From: Leifsonia sp. 71-9
GTDB lineage: Bacteria > Actinomycetota > Actinomycetes > Actinomycetales > Microbacteriaceae
Direction of reading: 5' to 3'
Length of the DNA stretch: 64,000 bases
Assembly: GCF_001898805.1 (NCBI RefSeq)
Contig: NZ_MKVJ01000020.1
Location: forward strand, 215,741 to 279,740
Both the position numbers and the translations under genes were made by a program. This document shows, in pieces, positions 39,131 to 47,332 of the stretch. The notes beneath the pieces are model-generated. The model ran no database searches. It was not told the DNA's origin and worked only from the letters and a program-made list of their open reading frames with translations. The stretch's first letter is position 1, and each line of letters starts with the position of its first letter.

Positions 39131-40966
39131 TCAGGAGGCCTGGCCGAGCACCATCGCGCGGATGCGCTCGATCGGGGCCTTGGGTCGGCGGTCGTCGGTC
39201 ACGAGACCGTTGGTCTCCTGGCCGGTGTCCGCGAGCTGGGTGTAGCAGAAGCCGGCGAGCACCGGGCTCGCGTGCGTCGCCGCCAGCAGCGCGCCCACGC
39301 GCTCGGCGAAGTCCTCCGGGCTCGACGCCGCCGAGTAGCCCCACGCCCCGTCCACGTCGTGCGCGCGGTCGACGAACGAGACGCCGCCGAACTCGGTGAG
39401 CATCACGGGAGCCTCGGGGTCGCGCGCGCCGCGCACGAGCATCCGGCGACCGGCGGGGCCGACGCCGTCGACGAGCGCGTCGATCGCCTCCGCCGACCCG
39501 TAGCGGGCCGCGACGACCTCCCCGGACGCCTCGTAGTCGTGGATCGACAGGATGTCGGAGTCGACGTGCTCCCAGCCGTCGTTCGAGATGACGGGACGGG
39601 ACGGGTCGAGCGCCCTGGTCAGCGAGACGAGGGAGGCGGCGTACTCCTGCATCCGGGGGTCGTGGGCGATGTGCTGCACGCCCCAGCTCTCGTTCAGGGG
39701 CACCCAGGTGACGATCGAGGGATGCGAGAAGTCGCGGTCGACGATGTCGGTCCACTCGCGCACGGTGCGGTTCACGGCCGTCGGCGTGAACTCGTACGCG
39801 GCGGGGGACTCGCCCCAGATCAGGAGGCCCAGTGTGTCCGCGAAGAACAGGAACCGGGGGTCCTCGTACTTCTGGTGCAGGCGTGCGGCGTTGAAGCCGA
39901 GGTCTTTGATGAGCTGGGCCTCGGCCCGCAGGCCCTCGGCCGACGGCGCGGCGAGGTGCGACTCGGGCCAGTAGCCCTGGTTCAGCACCGACCGCACGTA
40001 GTACGGGCGGTCGTTGAGGAGGAACCGCCCGCGGGCCACGGCGGCGGAGCGCAGGCCGAGGTACGAGTGGACGGTGTCGGCCCCGAGCGTGACCACGGCG
40101 TCCAGGAGGCGCGGGTGCTCGGGCGACCAGAGCAGTTCCTCGTACCCCTGGCCGTTGCGCTGCTGGGGGAGCGGCACGGTCGCCTCCACCGCGCGTCCGG
40201 TCGCGGGCACGGTGACCGTGCCGAGCGGCCGGCCGTCGTAGCTCAGGGCGATGGCGAGCTCGGCGCCCTCCCGGGCCGGCCGGCTCAGGCGGATGCGCGC
40301 CGCCACGGTGCCGCCGACGAGGTCGGGGGTCCAGTGGATGCGCTCGATCGCCACCTCCGGGACGGCTTCGAGCCAGACCGGCTGCCAGATCCCCGTGGTG
40401 CGGTGGTACCAGATGGAGTGCGGTTCGCGGTGCCAGTCCTGCTTGCCCCGCGGTTGCGACAGGTCGGCGGGGTCGTCCTCCGCCCGCACCACGATCGGGA
40501 TGCCCGACGGGTCTCCGTCGTGCTGCGCGGCGGCGAGGAGCTCGGTCACGTCGAACGAGAACGGCGACCCTCCGCCCTCGTGCTCGCCGGCGAACCGGCC
40601 GCCGACCCACACCATGGCGCGGTAGTCGACGGCGCCGAAGTGCAGGATCACGCGGGGCGCGTCGTCGCGCACGCCGATGGCCTCGAGATCGCCCGCGCCG
40701 ATCGTGCGGCGGTACCAGACGACCGGGTGGAATCCGGTGTCCCCGATCCCGGACGACGGCGACTCCGGCGGGAACGGGACGACGATCTCGCGATCGAAGC
40801 GCTCCGCGGCGCCGGCGGTGTGCCAGGACTGCGCGAGGCCCTCGTCCGCGTCGTCGTACGCGAAAGCCCACACGCCGCCGAGGTCGGACCAGTGCTCGCG
40901 CACCAGCTGAGGGCGCGGGTAGGTTCCATCGAGCGTGCGTGCGGCGGGGAAAGTCATGGAGACCAT
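39131..40966 (-). CDS. Glycoside hydrolase family 2 enzyme
   Basis: A 611-residue GH2 protein (beta-galactosidase/glucuronidase/mannosidase clan). The N-terminal sugar-binding jelly roll has GDTGFHPVVWYRRT and WVGGRFAGEHEGGGSPFSFD; an immunoglobulin-like middle domain follows; the TIM barrel carries the acid/base Glu in VPLNESWGVQ and the nucleophile Glu in VMLTEFGGVSF. No signal peptide, so it acts on imported sugars in the cytoplasm. It is shorter than LacZ, closer to the smaller GH2 enzymes. ATG at 40966 or 40957 is possible. An operator identical in core to the one before the sugar ABC genes lies just upstream. Confidence 0.92.
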   Translation of the reverse strand: MVSMTFPAARTLDGTYPRPQLVREHWSDLGGVWAFAYDDADEGLAQSWHTAGAAERFDREIVVPFPPESPSSGIGDTGFHPVVWYRRTIGAGDLEAIGVRDDAPRVILHFGAVDYRAMVWVGGRFAGEHEGGGSPFSFDVTELLAAAQHDGDPSGIPIVVRAEDDPADLSQPRGKQDWHREPHSIWYHRTTGIWQPVWLEAVPEVAIERIHWTPDLVGGTVAARIRLSRPAREGAELAIALSYDGRPLGTVTVPATGRAVEATVPLPQQRNGQGYEELLWSPEHPRLLDAVVTLGADTVHSYLGLRSAAVARGRFLLNDRPYYVRSVLNQGYWPESHLAAPSAEGLRAEAQLIKDLGFNAARLHQKYEDPRFLFFADTLGLLIWGESPAAYEFTPTAVNRTVREWTDIVDRDFSHPSIVTWVPLNESWGVQHIAHDPRMQEYAASLVSLTRALDPSRPVISNDGWEHVDSDILSIHDYEASGEVVAARYGSAEAIDALVDGVGPAGRRMLVRGARDPEAPVMLTEFGGVSFVDRAHDVDGAWGYSAASSPEDFAERVGALLAATHASPVLAGFCYTQLADTGQETNGLVTDDRRPKAPIERIRAMVLGQAS

Positions 40967-40977
40967 GGTGCCCTAGA

Positions 40978-40993
40978 AATGCAGCGCTGTAAA
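40978..40993. promoter_or_regulatory. LacI-type operator upstream of the GH2 gene
   Basis: AATGCAGCGCTGTAAA, centred on the palindrome AGCGCT (40983-40988), lies 12-27 bases before the GH2 start, inside the 56-base gap after the lacI gene. The half AGCGCTGTAAA is identical to the operator at 42114-42129. Confidence 0.7.
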
Positions 40994-41022
40994 ACAGGAA
41001 AGCCGACGAGCGCCGATGGCGG

Positions 41023-42033
41023 TCATTCGCTCGGCGCGCTCTCCCGCGTCACGAGGCGGTGGGGGACCAGCACGTGCCTGCCCATCGAGCTCAGTCCGTC
41101 GATGCGCTCGACCAGCATCGCGATCGCCTGCGTCGCGAGGGCCGTGAGATCGGGGGCGACCGTCGTGATGCTGGGGAAGGTGACCGCCGTCATCAGCGTG
41201 TTGTCCCATCCCGTGATCGCCACATCCTCCGGCACGCGGAGTCCGCGCTCCTGCAGGGCGCGCAGCGCGCCGATGGCGGCGAGGTCGTCGCGGCACATGA
41301 CCGCGTCGAACCGCAGCCCGGCGTCCAGCGCGGCGCCGATCGCCGCGGCGCCGTCCACCGGGGAGATGGCGTCGCTCGGGATCAGGAGGGACGGGTCCGG
41401 GATGACGCCGGCCTCCTCCAGCGCCGACTGATACCCCGCGATGCGCAGCTCCGACGTGCGCGACAGCCGGCCGGGCTCGTGCCCGGCGAAGGCGATCCGG
41501 CTGCGGCCGAGGCCGAGGAGGTGCGCCGTCGCCTCGCGGGCGGCGGCCACGTTGTCGATCATCACGCGGTCGATGCTGAGCGGCGCTGCGCCCTCGCCCA
41601 GGATGACCATGGGGAGCGAGCTCCTGGTCTGCGCGAGCTCGGCCGAGCTCATCACGCTCGGCTGGAAGATCATCCCGTCGACCATCCCCGCCTCGATGCC
41701 CGAGACGGCGGCCCGCTCGCCCTCCAGGGTGGAGTCCGTCTGCTCGAGCAGCACCCGGTAGCCCTGCTCCTCGGCGACGTCGGACACCCGGCGGGCCAGC
41801 TCGGCGAAGTAGGGGAGCGTCACGTCGGCGAACGCCAGCGCAAGCAGTCCCGTGCGCCCGGTGGCGAGGCGGCGCCCCAGGAGGTTGGGCCGGTAGCCCA
41901 GCTCGTCGATGGCCTTCTGGACGCGCTCCCGCATCCGCTCGCTGACGTGCGGGTACTCGTGGACGACGTTCGAGACGGTCTTCATCGACACGCCCGCCAG
42001 CTCCGCGACGTCCTGCAAGCGCACACCCGCCAC
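41023..42033 (-). CDS. LacI-family repressor of the glycoside locus
   Basis: A 336-residue LacI/GalR protein. The N-terminal helix-turn-helix and hinge are seen in RLQDVAELAGVSMKTVSNVV and IDELGYRPNLLGRRL; the periplasmic-binding-like core follows (GLLALAFADVTLPYFAELAR, VAITGWDN). I use a GTG at 42033 with AGGAG five bases ahead; the frame extends upstream but without family sequence. Operators containing AGCGCTGTAAA precede both the GH2 gene and the ABC operon, so it represses both until an imported glycoside is present. Confidence 0.93.
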   Translation of the reverse strand: MAGVRLQDVAELAGVSMKTVSNVVHEYPHVSERMRERVQKAIDELGYRPNLLGRRLATGRTGLLALAFADVTLPYFAELARRVSDVAEEQGYRVLLEQTDSTLEGERAAVSGIEAGMVDGMIFQPSVMSSAELAQTRSSLPMVILGEGAAPLSIDRVMIDNVAAAREATAHLLGLGRSRIAFAGHEPGRLSRTSELRIAGYQSALEEAGVIPDPSLLIPSDAISPVDGAAAIGAALDAGLRFDAVMCRDDLAAIGALRALQERGLRVPEDVAITGWDNTLMTAVTFPSITTVAPDLTALATQAIAMLVERIDGLSSMGRHVLVPHRLVTRESAPSE

Positions 42034-42102
42034 CGCGACTCCTCTCGTCGGGAGAACTCTACTGCGTCCGGGTGCGGATCCCGGGCCGTCGGCTCCGGTC
42101 GC

Positions 42103-42131
42103 TTGACAGCAAATTTCTAGCGCTGTAAATT
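42103..42131 (+). promoter_or_regulatory. Sigma-70-type promoter with embedded LacI operator for the sugar ABC operon
   Basis: TTGACA (42103-42108) and TAAATT (42126-42131) are spaced by exactly 17 bases. The spacer holds the near-palindrome TTTCTAGCGCTGTAAA (42114-42129), so bound LacI would block RNA polymerase directly. Confidence 0.8.
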
Positions 42132-42186
42132 CAGTCGGACGCGGACTCGTCCGCCTCGCGCCTGTCACTCAAGGGAGAGAAATCAC

Positions 42187-43497
42187 ATGAAGAAGCGATC
42201 TGCAGTGCGGGTCCTGGCCGCCGCCGTGGCCTTGGGCGTCGGTGTCGCACTCACCGCCTGCGGCAGCTCCGGCGGATCGAGCGGAGAGGTGGCGTCCGGC
42301 GACTACTCCGGACCCCAGGTCACGATCACGTTCTGGAACGGCTGGACCGGCGGCGCCGCCCCGGTGCTGGTCCCCAAGCTCGTCGACAAGTTCAACTCCG
42401 AGCACAAGAACATCGTCGTCAAGAACGTCCCCATGGAGTGGGCGGACCTGGCGAAGAAGATGCCGCTCGCCGTCAAGGCCGGCAAGGGCCCGGACGTCGC
42501 GGTCGCGCACGGCGACGACGTCGCCACCTACGCCGCCCAGGGGCTGCTCCTCAAGAGCGACTCGATCGTGAAGTCCCTCGGCTACAGCGCCTCCGACTTC
42601 CCGGAGGGCCTGATGAAGGCGGGCGCGTACAAGGGCGCCCAGTACGGCATCCCGTGGAGCGTCACGCCGCTCGGGCTCTACGTCAACAAGGACGTGCTGA
42701 CCCAGGCCGGCATCGACCCCACGACCATCCCCGCCGACAAGGCCTCGTACATGGATGCGCTGGCCAAGCTGAAGACGGCGGGCATCCAGGGCGAGTGGGT
42801 CGACGGCTACGTCTTCACCGGCACGTTCGAGTTCGAGTCGTTGCTCTGGCAGTTCGGCGGCGACCTCTTCAACGACGACGTCACGAAGGCCACCTTCAAC
42901 TCCGACGCCGGGGTGCAGGCGCTGACCCACATGGTCGACCTCATCAAGGAGGGCTACAGCCCGGCCAACGTCGCGCAGGACGGCAACATCAACGCGCTGA
43001 TCGCCGGCAAGACCGCCTTCAACTGGAACGGCGTCTGGCAGACCACGAACACCGCGTTCGACAAGCTCGACTGGACCGCGGTCGCCGTGCCCCAGATCGG
43101 CACCGAGAAGGCAGTGTGGTCCTCCTCCACCCACTGGATGTTCCTGAACAACAAGGGCCAGGACAAGAACAAGACGGCCGCCGCTGCCACCTTCGTCAAG
43201 TGGATGAACGACAACTCGGCCAGCTGGCCGGACACCGGCGAGCTGCCCGCGAGCAACAGCGTGCGCAACGACCCCGCGCTGGTGCAGAAGTACCCGAACC
43301 TGAAGCCGTTCCTCGACGAGCTCCCGTACGCGCACTACGAGACCTCCGCCCCCGGCATCACCAACGTCACGGCGACCGTCACCACGGCGCTGAACGAGGC
43401 GGTCACCGGCAAGAAGTCCCCGAAGGAGGCCCTCGACGACGCCGCCGCGAAGGCCGACACGCTGCTGAAGCAGAACAAGCAGACCTATGGCGAATGA
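42187..43497 (+). CDS. Sugar ABC transporter substrate-binding lipoprotein
   Basis: A 436-residue binding protein of the extracellular solute-binding family 1. Signal peptide MKKRSAVRVLAAAVALGVGV with lipobox LTAC (ALTACGSSGG). The mature sequence has the family pattern VTITFWNGWTGGAAPVLVPK, YGIPWSVTPLGLYVNKDV, AFNWNGVWQTTNTAF, and Trp residues suitable for sugar stacking. It overlaps the first permease gene by 11 bases. A LacI-controlled promoter precedes it, and GH2 and GH43-like enzymes flank the transporter, so the ligand is probably an oligosaccharide or glycoside. Confidence 0.94.
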   Translation: MKKRSAVRVLAAAVALGVGVALTACGSSGGSSGEVASGDYSGPQVTITFWNGWTGGAAPVLVPKLVDKFNSEHKNIVVKNVPMEWADLAKKMPLAVKAGKGPDVAVAHGDDVATYAAQGLLLKSDSIVKSLGYSASDFPEGLMKAGAYKGAQYGIPWSVTPLGLYVNKDVLTQAGIDPTTIPADKASYMDALAKLKTAGIQGEWVDGYVFTGTFEFESLLWQFGGDLFNDDVTKATFNSDAGVQALTHMVDLIKEGYSPANVAQDGNINALIAGKTAFNWNGVWQTTNTAFDKLDWTAVAVPQIGTEKAVWSSSTHWMFLNNKGQDKNKTAAAATFVKWMNDNSASWPDTGELPASNSVRNDPALVQKYPNLKPFLDELPYAHYETSAPGITNVTATVTTALNEAVTGKKSPKEALDDAAAKADTLLKQNKQTYGE

Positions 43498-44464
43498 GCT
43501 GGCGGTAGAGGTGGCATCCCGGCCCGGCGCCGGGGTGCCGCCTCGGCGCGCCCGGCGCAGCACCCTCGCTGCGCCGCGCCGGACGAAGACGGCCTACCTG
43601 TTCCTGGCGCCGTTCCTCCTCCTCTTCCTGGTCTTCGTGGCCGGCCCGGCGGTCTTCGGCCTCTGGATCAGCCTCACGAACTGGAGCCCGTTCCGCGACA
43701 CGCAGGAGTTCATCGGGCTCAAGAACTACCTCGACCTGTTCACCCCGGGCTCGGCGACCTCCGGCGACTTCTGGCAGTCGATGGGCGCGACCGGCATCTT
43801 CACGCTGGCGAGCGTCCCCTTCCTCCTGGTCATCCCGCTGCTGATCGCCCAGCTGCTCAACCGCAAGATCCGCGGCGGCACCGTCTTCCGCGCCGTGTTC
43901 TTCGCGCCGTACGTGCTCGGCGTCGCCGTCATCGGCGTGATCTGGAAGTACCTGCTCGACACCCAGTCCGGCATCGTGAACCACGTGCTCGGGATGCTGG
44001 GGCTCCCCTCCGACATCCCGTGGACCGTCGACGTGCCGTGGGTGTGGGTCTCCCTGGTCGGCGTCACCGTGTGGTGGACCCTCGGGTTCAACACGGTGAT
44101 CATCCTGGCCGGCCTCAAGGGCATCAACGCCGACCTGTACGAGGCGGCGGCCCTCGACGGCGCCGGCCCGATCCGCACGTTCTTCAGCGTCACGCTGCCG
44201 GGACTGCGCCAGGTCATGACGTTCGTCGTGACGGTGACCATCCTCGCGTCGGCCAACATGTTCGGCCAGTCGTACATCCTCACCAAGGGCGGGCCGGGCA
44301 ACGAGACCCGCACCGCGATCATGTACATCTCCGACCAGGGGCTGTCGCAGAACAACATGGCCGCGGCGTCCGCGATGAGCTACGTGCTGTTCGTGTTCCT
44401 CGCGGTCATCAGCGTCGTCAACTTCCGCCTGCAGCGGGAGCGCACGGAAAGGACACCGCGTTGA
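43487..44464 (+). CDS. Sugar ABC transporter permease, MalF/UgpA type
   Basis: A 325-residue permease starting MANELAVEVASRPG, with an N-terminal cytoplasmic tail and six membrane segments (TAYLFLAPFLLLFLVFVAGP first). The EAA motif is LYEAAALDGAGPIRTFFSVT. It overlaps the binding-protein gene by 11 bases and its stop overlaps the TTG start of the next permease. No ATPase gene is in the locus; as usual in actinobacterial sugar importers a shared MsiK-type ATPase elsewhere would energise it. Confidence 0.93.
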   Translation: MANELAVEVASRPGAGVPPRRARRSTLAAPRRTKTAYLFLAPFLLLFLVFVAGPAVFGLWISLTNWSPFRDTQEFIGLKNYLDLFTPGSATSGDFWQSMGATGIFTLASVPFLLVIPLLIAQLLNRKIRGGTVFRAVFFAPYVLGVAVIGVIWKYLLDTQSGIVNHVLGMLGLPSDIPWTVDVPWVWVSLVGVTVWWTLGFNTVIILAGLKGINADLYEAAALDGAGPIRTFFSVTLPGLRQVMTFVVTVTILASANMFGQSYILTKGGPGNETRTAIMYISDQGLSQNNMAAASAMSYVLFVFLAVISVVNFRLQRERTERTPR

Positions 44465-45372
44465 CATCCGTCACCTCCCAGAAGCCGGACGCGAGCGCGG
44501 AAGGCGCTGCGAGCGCGGCGCCCGCGCGTCCGCCCCGGCGCCGGTCGCCCCGGCGGACCGCGGGCCGGGTCGTCCTCTACGTCGTCCTCGGCCTGATCAC
44601 CCTGCTCATCGTGCTGCCGCTGGTGTGGATCGTGCTCACGTCGTTCAAGACCGACGGCGACGCCATCCGCAACCCGTTCTCCCCGTTCCCGGCGCCGTGG
44701 GCGATCGACGCGTACGTCACGCTCGCCAGCGGGCAGCAGCCGATCTTCCGCTGGTTCCTCAACAGCCTGCTCGCGGCGACGCTGCAGACGGCGATCATCC
44801 TGGTGACCGCGTCCGCCGCCGCGTACGCCCTCGCGCGCCTGGAGTTCTGGGGCAAGAAGATCGTGTTCGGCGCGATCATCGCTACCCTGCTCGTGCCGCC
44901 GGTCATCTTCCTCATCCCGAACTACCTGATCGTGCAGAACCTCGGCTGGCTCGACACCATCTGGGCCATCTCGATCCCGGGGGCGGCGAGCGCGTTCGGC
45001 GTGTTCTTCCTCCGCCAGTTCTTCGTCGGGCTGCCGGTGGAGATCGAGGAGGCCGCACGCATCGACGGCGCCGGCGACCTCCGGATCTTCCTGCAGATCG
45101 TGATCCCGCTGGCTCGGCCCGCGCTGGCGACTCTCGCCGTGCTGAGCTTCCTCGCCAACTGGAACGACTTCCTGTGGCCGGTGTACGTGCTGCTCAGCCC
45201 GGAGAACCTGACGCTGCAGCCCGGTCTCGCCCAGCTCCAGGGCGCGTACTCGACGCACTTCGCGATCGTGATGGCGGGTGCGGTGATCGCCTCCATCCCG
45301 GTGCTGATCCTGTTCTCGCTCGCGCAGCGCCACATCGTGGACAGCGTCGCGAGCTCGGGAGTGAAGGGGTGA
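44461..45372 (+). CDS. Sugar ABC transporter permease, MalG/UgpE type
   Basis: A 303-residue permease beginning at TTG (MTSVTSQKPDASAEG), where TTGA overlaps the previous stop; no other start preserves the N-terminus. After an Ala/Pro/Arg-rich tail come six membrane segments (VVLYVVLGLITLLIVLPLVW first) and the EAA motif EIEEAARIDGAGDLRIFLQI. It forms the translocation pore with the preceding permease. The stop overlaps the GTG of the GH43-like lipoprotein (GTGA). Confidence 0.92.
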   Translation: MTSVTSQKPDASAEGAASAAPARPPRRRSPRRTAGRVVLYVVLGLITLLIVLPLVWIVLTSFKTDGDAIRNPFSPFPAPWAIDAYVTLASGQQPIFRWFLNSLLAATLQTAIILVTASAAAYALARLEFWGKKIVFGAIIATLLVPPVIFLIPNYLIVQNLGWLDTIWAISIPGAASAFGVFFLRQFFVGLPVEIEEAARIDGAGDLRIFLQIVIPLARPALATLAVLSFLANWNDFLWPVYVLLSPENLTLQPGLAQLQGAYSTHFAIVMAGAVIASIPVLILFSLAQRHIVDSVASSGVKG

Positions 45373-46367
45373 GGTCGGCCGCGGGTGCGCGCGTCGCGGG
45401 ATCGGCGGCGGCTGTCGTCGTCGTGGTCGCGGCGCTGGCCGGGTGCTCGGGCGGTGCGGGAGCGCCGGACGCGTCGGCCGCGTCGCCCACCGACACGACG
45501 GAGGCTCCGGCGTTCGCGATCGATCAGGACTTCGCCGACCCGGACGTGCTCGTCCACGATGGGACGGCGTACGCGTTCGCGACCAACACGCCCGGCTTCC
45601 TGGTGCGCTCGGCGACCTCCACGAACATGCGCGACTGGACCGTCTCGGAGTCGGACGCGCTCGAGGCTCTTCCGGCGTGGGCGCAGCCCGGCCGCACCTG
45701 GGCGCCCGAGGTGGCCGAGGTCTCGCCCGGGGCGTTCGTGCTCTACCTGACGGCTCAGGATGCCGCGTCCGGTCGCCAGTGCATCGGCACCGCGACGTCG
45801 AGTTCGCCGGGAGGGCCGTTCGCCCCGGCCTCCGGCACCGCCCTCGTCTGCCCGGTGGAGGCGGGCGGCGCCATCGACGCGGCGACCTTCCGCGACGACG
45901 ACGGCAGCCTCCACCTGCTCTGGAAGACCGACGGCAACTGCTGCGACCTCGACACCTGGATCGAGACGGCCCCGCTCTCCGCCGACGGGCTCAGCCTGAC
46001 CGGGCCGCCGGTGCAGCTGCTGAAGCAGGACCGCGCGTGGGAGGGCGATCTCGTCGAGGCTCCCGACCTGGTGAAGCGGGACGGCGTCTACGTTCTGTTC
46101 TTCTCCGCCAACGACTACGGCGGCGACGACTACGCGATCGGCACGGCGACGGGGTCGTCGCTGTCGGCGCCGTTCACGTCGCAGGAGAAGCCGTTCCTGA
46201 CCTCCGCGTCGAAGGCGGGGACGTTCCACGGCCCCGGAGGCCAGAACGTGGTCACCTTCGACAGTCGCGACTGGCTCGTGTTCCACAGCTGGGACGACGC
46301 GTACGCCTACCGCGGCATGCTCGTCCGCCCGCTCACCTGGGATGGCGCGACCCCCGTCCTCGGCTGA
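45369..46367 (+). CDS. GH43-like five-bladed beta-propeller glycosidase, lipoprotein
   Basis: A 332-residue surface-anchored protein. The GTG start gives a signal peptide (VAGSAAAVVVVVAALAGC) with lipobox Cys in LAGCSGG. The mature part fits GH43: catalytic base Asp in DFADPDVLVHDG, pKa-tuning Asp in GAIDAATFRDDDG, and acid Glu in LVEAPDLVKRDGVY. GH43 enzymes release arabinose, xylose or galactose from plant polysaccharides. Encoded as the last gene of the LacI-controlled transporter operon, it would trim an external glycan before uptake, while the GH2 enzyme works inside. Confidence 0.88.
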   Translation: MRSAAGARVAGSAAAVVVVVAALAGCSGGAGAPDASAASPTDTTEAPAFAIDQDFADPDVLVHDGTAYAFATNTPGFLVRSATSTNMRDWTVSESDALEALPAWAQPGRTWAPEVAEVSPGAFVLYLTAQDAASGRQCIGTATSSSPGGPFAPASGTALVCPVEAGGAIDAATFRDDDGSLHLLWKTDGNCCDLDTWIETAPLSADGLSLTGPPVQLLKQDRAWEGDLVEAPDLVKRDGVYVLFFSANDYGGDDYAIGTATGSSLSAPFTSQEKPFLTSASKAGTFHGPGGQNVVTFDSRDWLVFHSWDDAYAYRGMLVRPLTWDGATPVLG

Positions 46368-46378
46368 CCTCCCCTCCC

Positions 46379-46437
46379 GATTTGGCCCAAATGTCGAGCA
46401 TGGCGGCGCCATTCGCGACATTTGGGCCAAATGTGCG
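46379..46437. repeat. Repeated hairpin element, copy 2 (bidirectional terminator)
   Basis: The arm GATTTGGCCCAAATGTCG (46379-46396) pairs with CGACATTTGGGCCAAAT (46416-46432), as in the copy at 39067, but with a 19-base interior that holds its own GGCGCC palindrome. It lies between the convergent GH43-like and alpha/beta hydrolase genes. Confidence 0.75.
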
Positions 46438-46442
46438 GGGGC

Positions 46443-47219
46443 TCAGGCGAGAAACGTCAGGGCGGCCTCGCGGAACTCGGGGGAGTGGAGGGCGCCGAGG
46501 TGGTCGCCGGGCACGCGGACGAGTCGCGCGTCGGGGATGACGGCGGTGAGCCCGTCGAGGCCCTGCGTCATCGGGTCGTCGCTGCCGGCGGCGAAGAGCG
46601 TCGGCACGTCGGGGCGGGAGGCTGCGGGCCCCTCGGGCGCGAACGGCTCCGACCCGAGGCCGGCGATCAGCGCGAGCAGCGAGTCGGTGTCGCGCCCCGC
46701 GCCCGACACCATCCCGGCCATCATGCCGGCGAACGGGTCGGCCGGCGGCTCGCCGTCGACGGCGCGCGCGACCGCGACGACGTCGACGCCCGCGAACGGC
46801 TCGAACGGGCTCAGTCCGCCGAGCACGAGGCGCCGCACGCGGCCGGTCGCGGCGGGGAGCTCCCAGGCGAGGCGGGCCCCGAGGGAGTAGCCGATCACAT
46901 CCACGCGGTCGGCCCCGATCGAGCGGATCACGTCGGCGACGGCGGTCACGACGGCGCTCGTCCGCCCCGCGTCGGCGCCCGGGACCGCGGGGGAGTCGCC
47001 GTGGCCGGGGAGGTCGACCAGGTACGCCTCGCGGCCCGCGGCGGCGAGGGCGTCGGCCCAATCGCCGAAGTCGGCGGCGGCGGAGGAGGCGAAGCCGTGC
47101 AGCAGGAGCACCGGCGGCAGGCCGGTCGGCGAGGGAGGGGCGCCGCCGCTCGCGGGGGAGTCGCCGCTCGCGGGCAGGTGGCGGACCGCGAGCGGGGACA
47201 GGGGTGTGGGAGCGGGCAT
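46443..47219 (-). CDS. Alpha/beta hydrolase
   Basis: A 258-residue hydrolase with HGF oxyanion start (VLLLHGFASSAAADFGDW), VDLPGHGDS, nucleophile elbow GYSLGA and C-terminal catalytic His in VPGDHLGAL, with Asp in AAGSDDPM. The N-terminus includes a Ser/Gly/Pro-rich stretch of about 20 residues. The group covers esterases, haloperoxidase-like and meta-cleavage hydrolases; substrate not assignable. A GGAGGACGACG site precedes the ATG. Divergent from the methyltransferase-like gene with a 20-bp dyad in the shared gap. Confidence 0.88.
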   Translation of the reverse strand: MPAPTPLSPLAVRHLPASGDSPASGGAPPSPTGLPPVLLLHGFASSAAADFGDWADALAAAGREAYLVDLPGHGDSPAVPGADAGRTSAVVTAVADVIRSIGADRVDVIGYSLGARLAWELPAATGRVRRLVLGGLSPFEPFAGVDVVAVARAVDGEPPADPFAGMMAGMVSGAGRDTDSLLALIAGLGSEPFAPEGPAASRPDVPTLFAAGSDDPMTQGLDGLTAVIPDARLVRVPGDHLGALHSPEFREAALTFLA

Positions 47220-47241
47220 CGTCGTCCTCCGGGTGGATTGT

Positions 47242-47261
47242 TTTTCTATGATAGTAGAAAA
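47242..47261. promoter_or_regulatory. Dyad in the divergent hydrolase/methyltransferase promoter
   Basis: TTTTCTA and TAGAAAA arms (7 bp each) flank TGATAG, an AT-rich island in a very GC-rich context. It contains TATGAT, a possible -10 for the plus-strand gene, and TACTAT on the minus strand. A local regulator such as the TetR protein at 49270 could bind here. Confidence 0.5.
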
Positions 47262-47332
47262 TAAACGTCTCCATCGGTAGAGTCATCCCGATCCCGCCGG
47301 ACGCCGCGCGTCCGCCATTCAACAGAAAGAGC

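Noticed and set aside
43403..44467. Large minus-strand frame opposite the sugar permease
   Set aside because: Composition is charged and repetitive, and the plus strand encodes a complete permease with correct motifs and overlaps.
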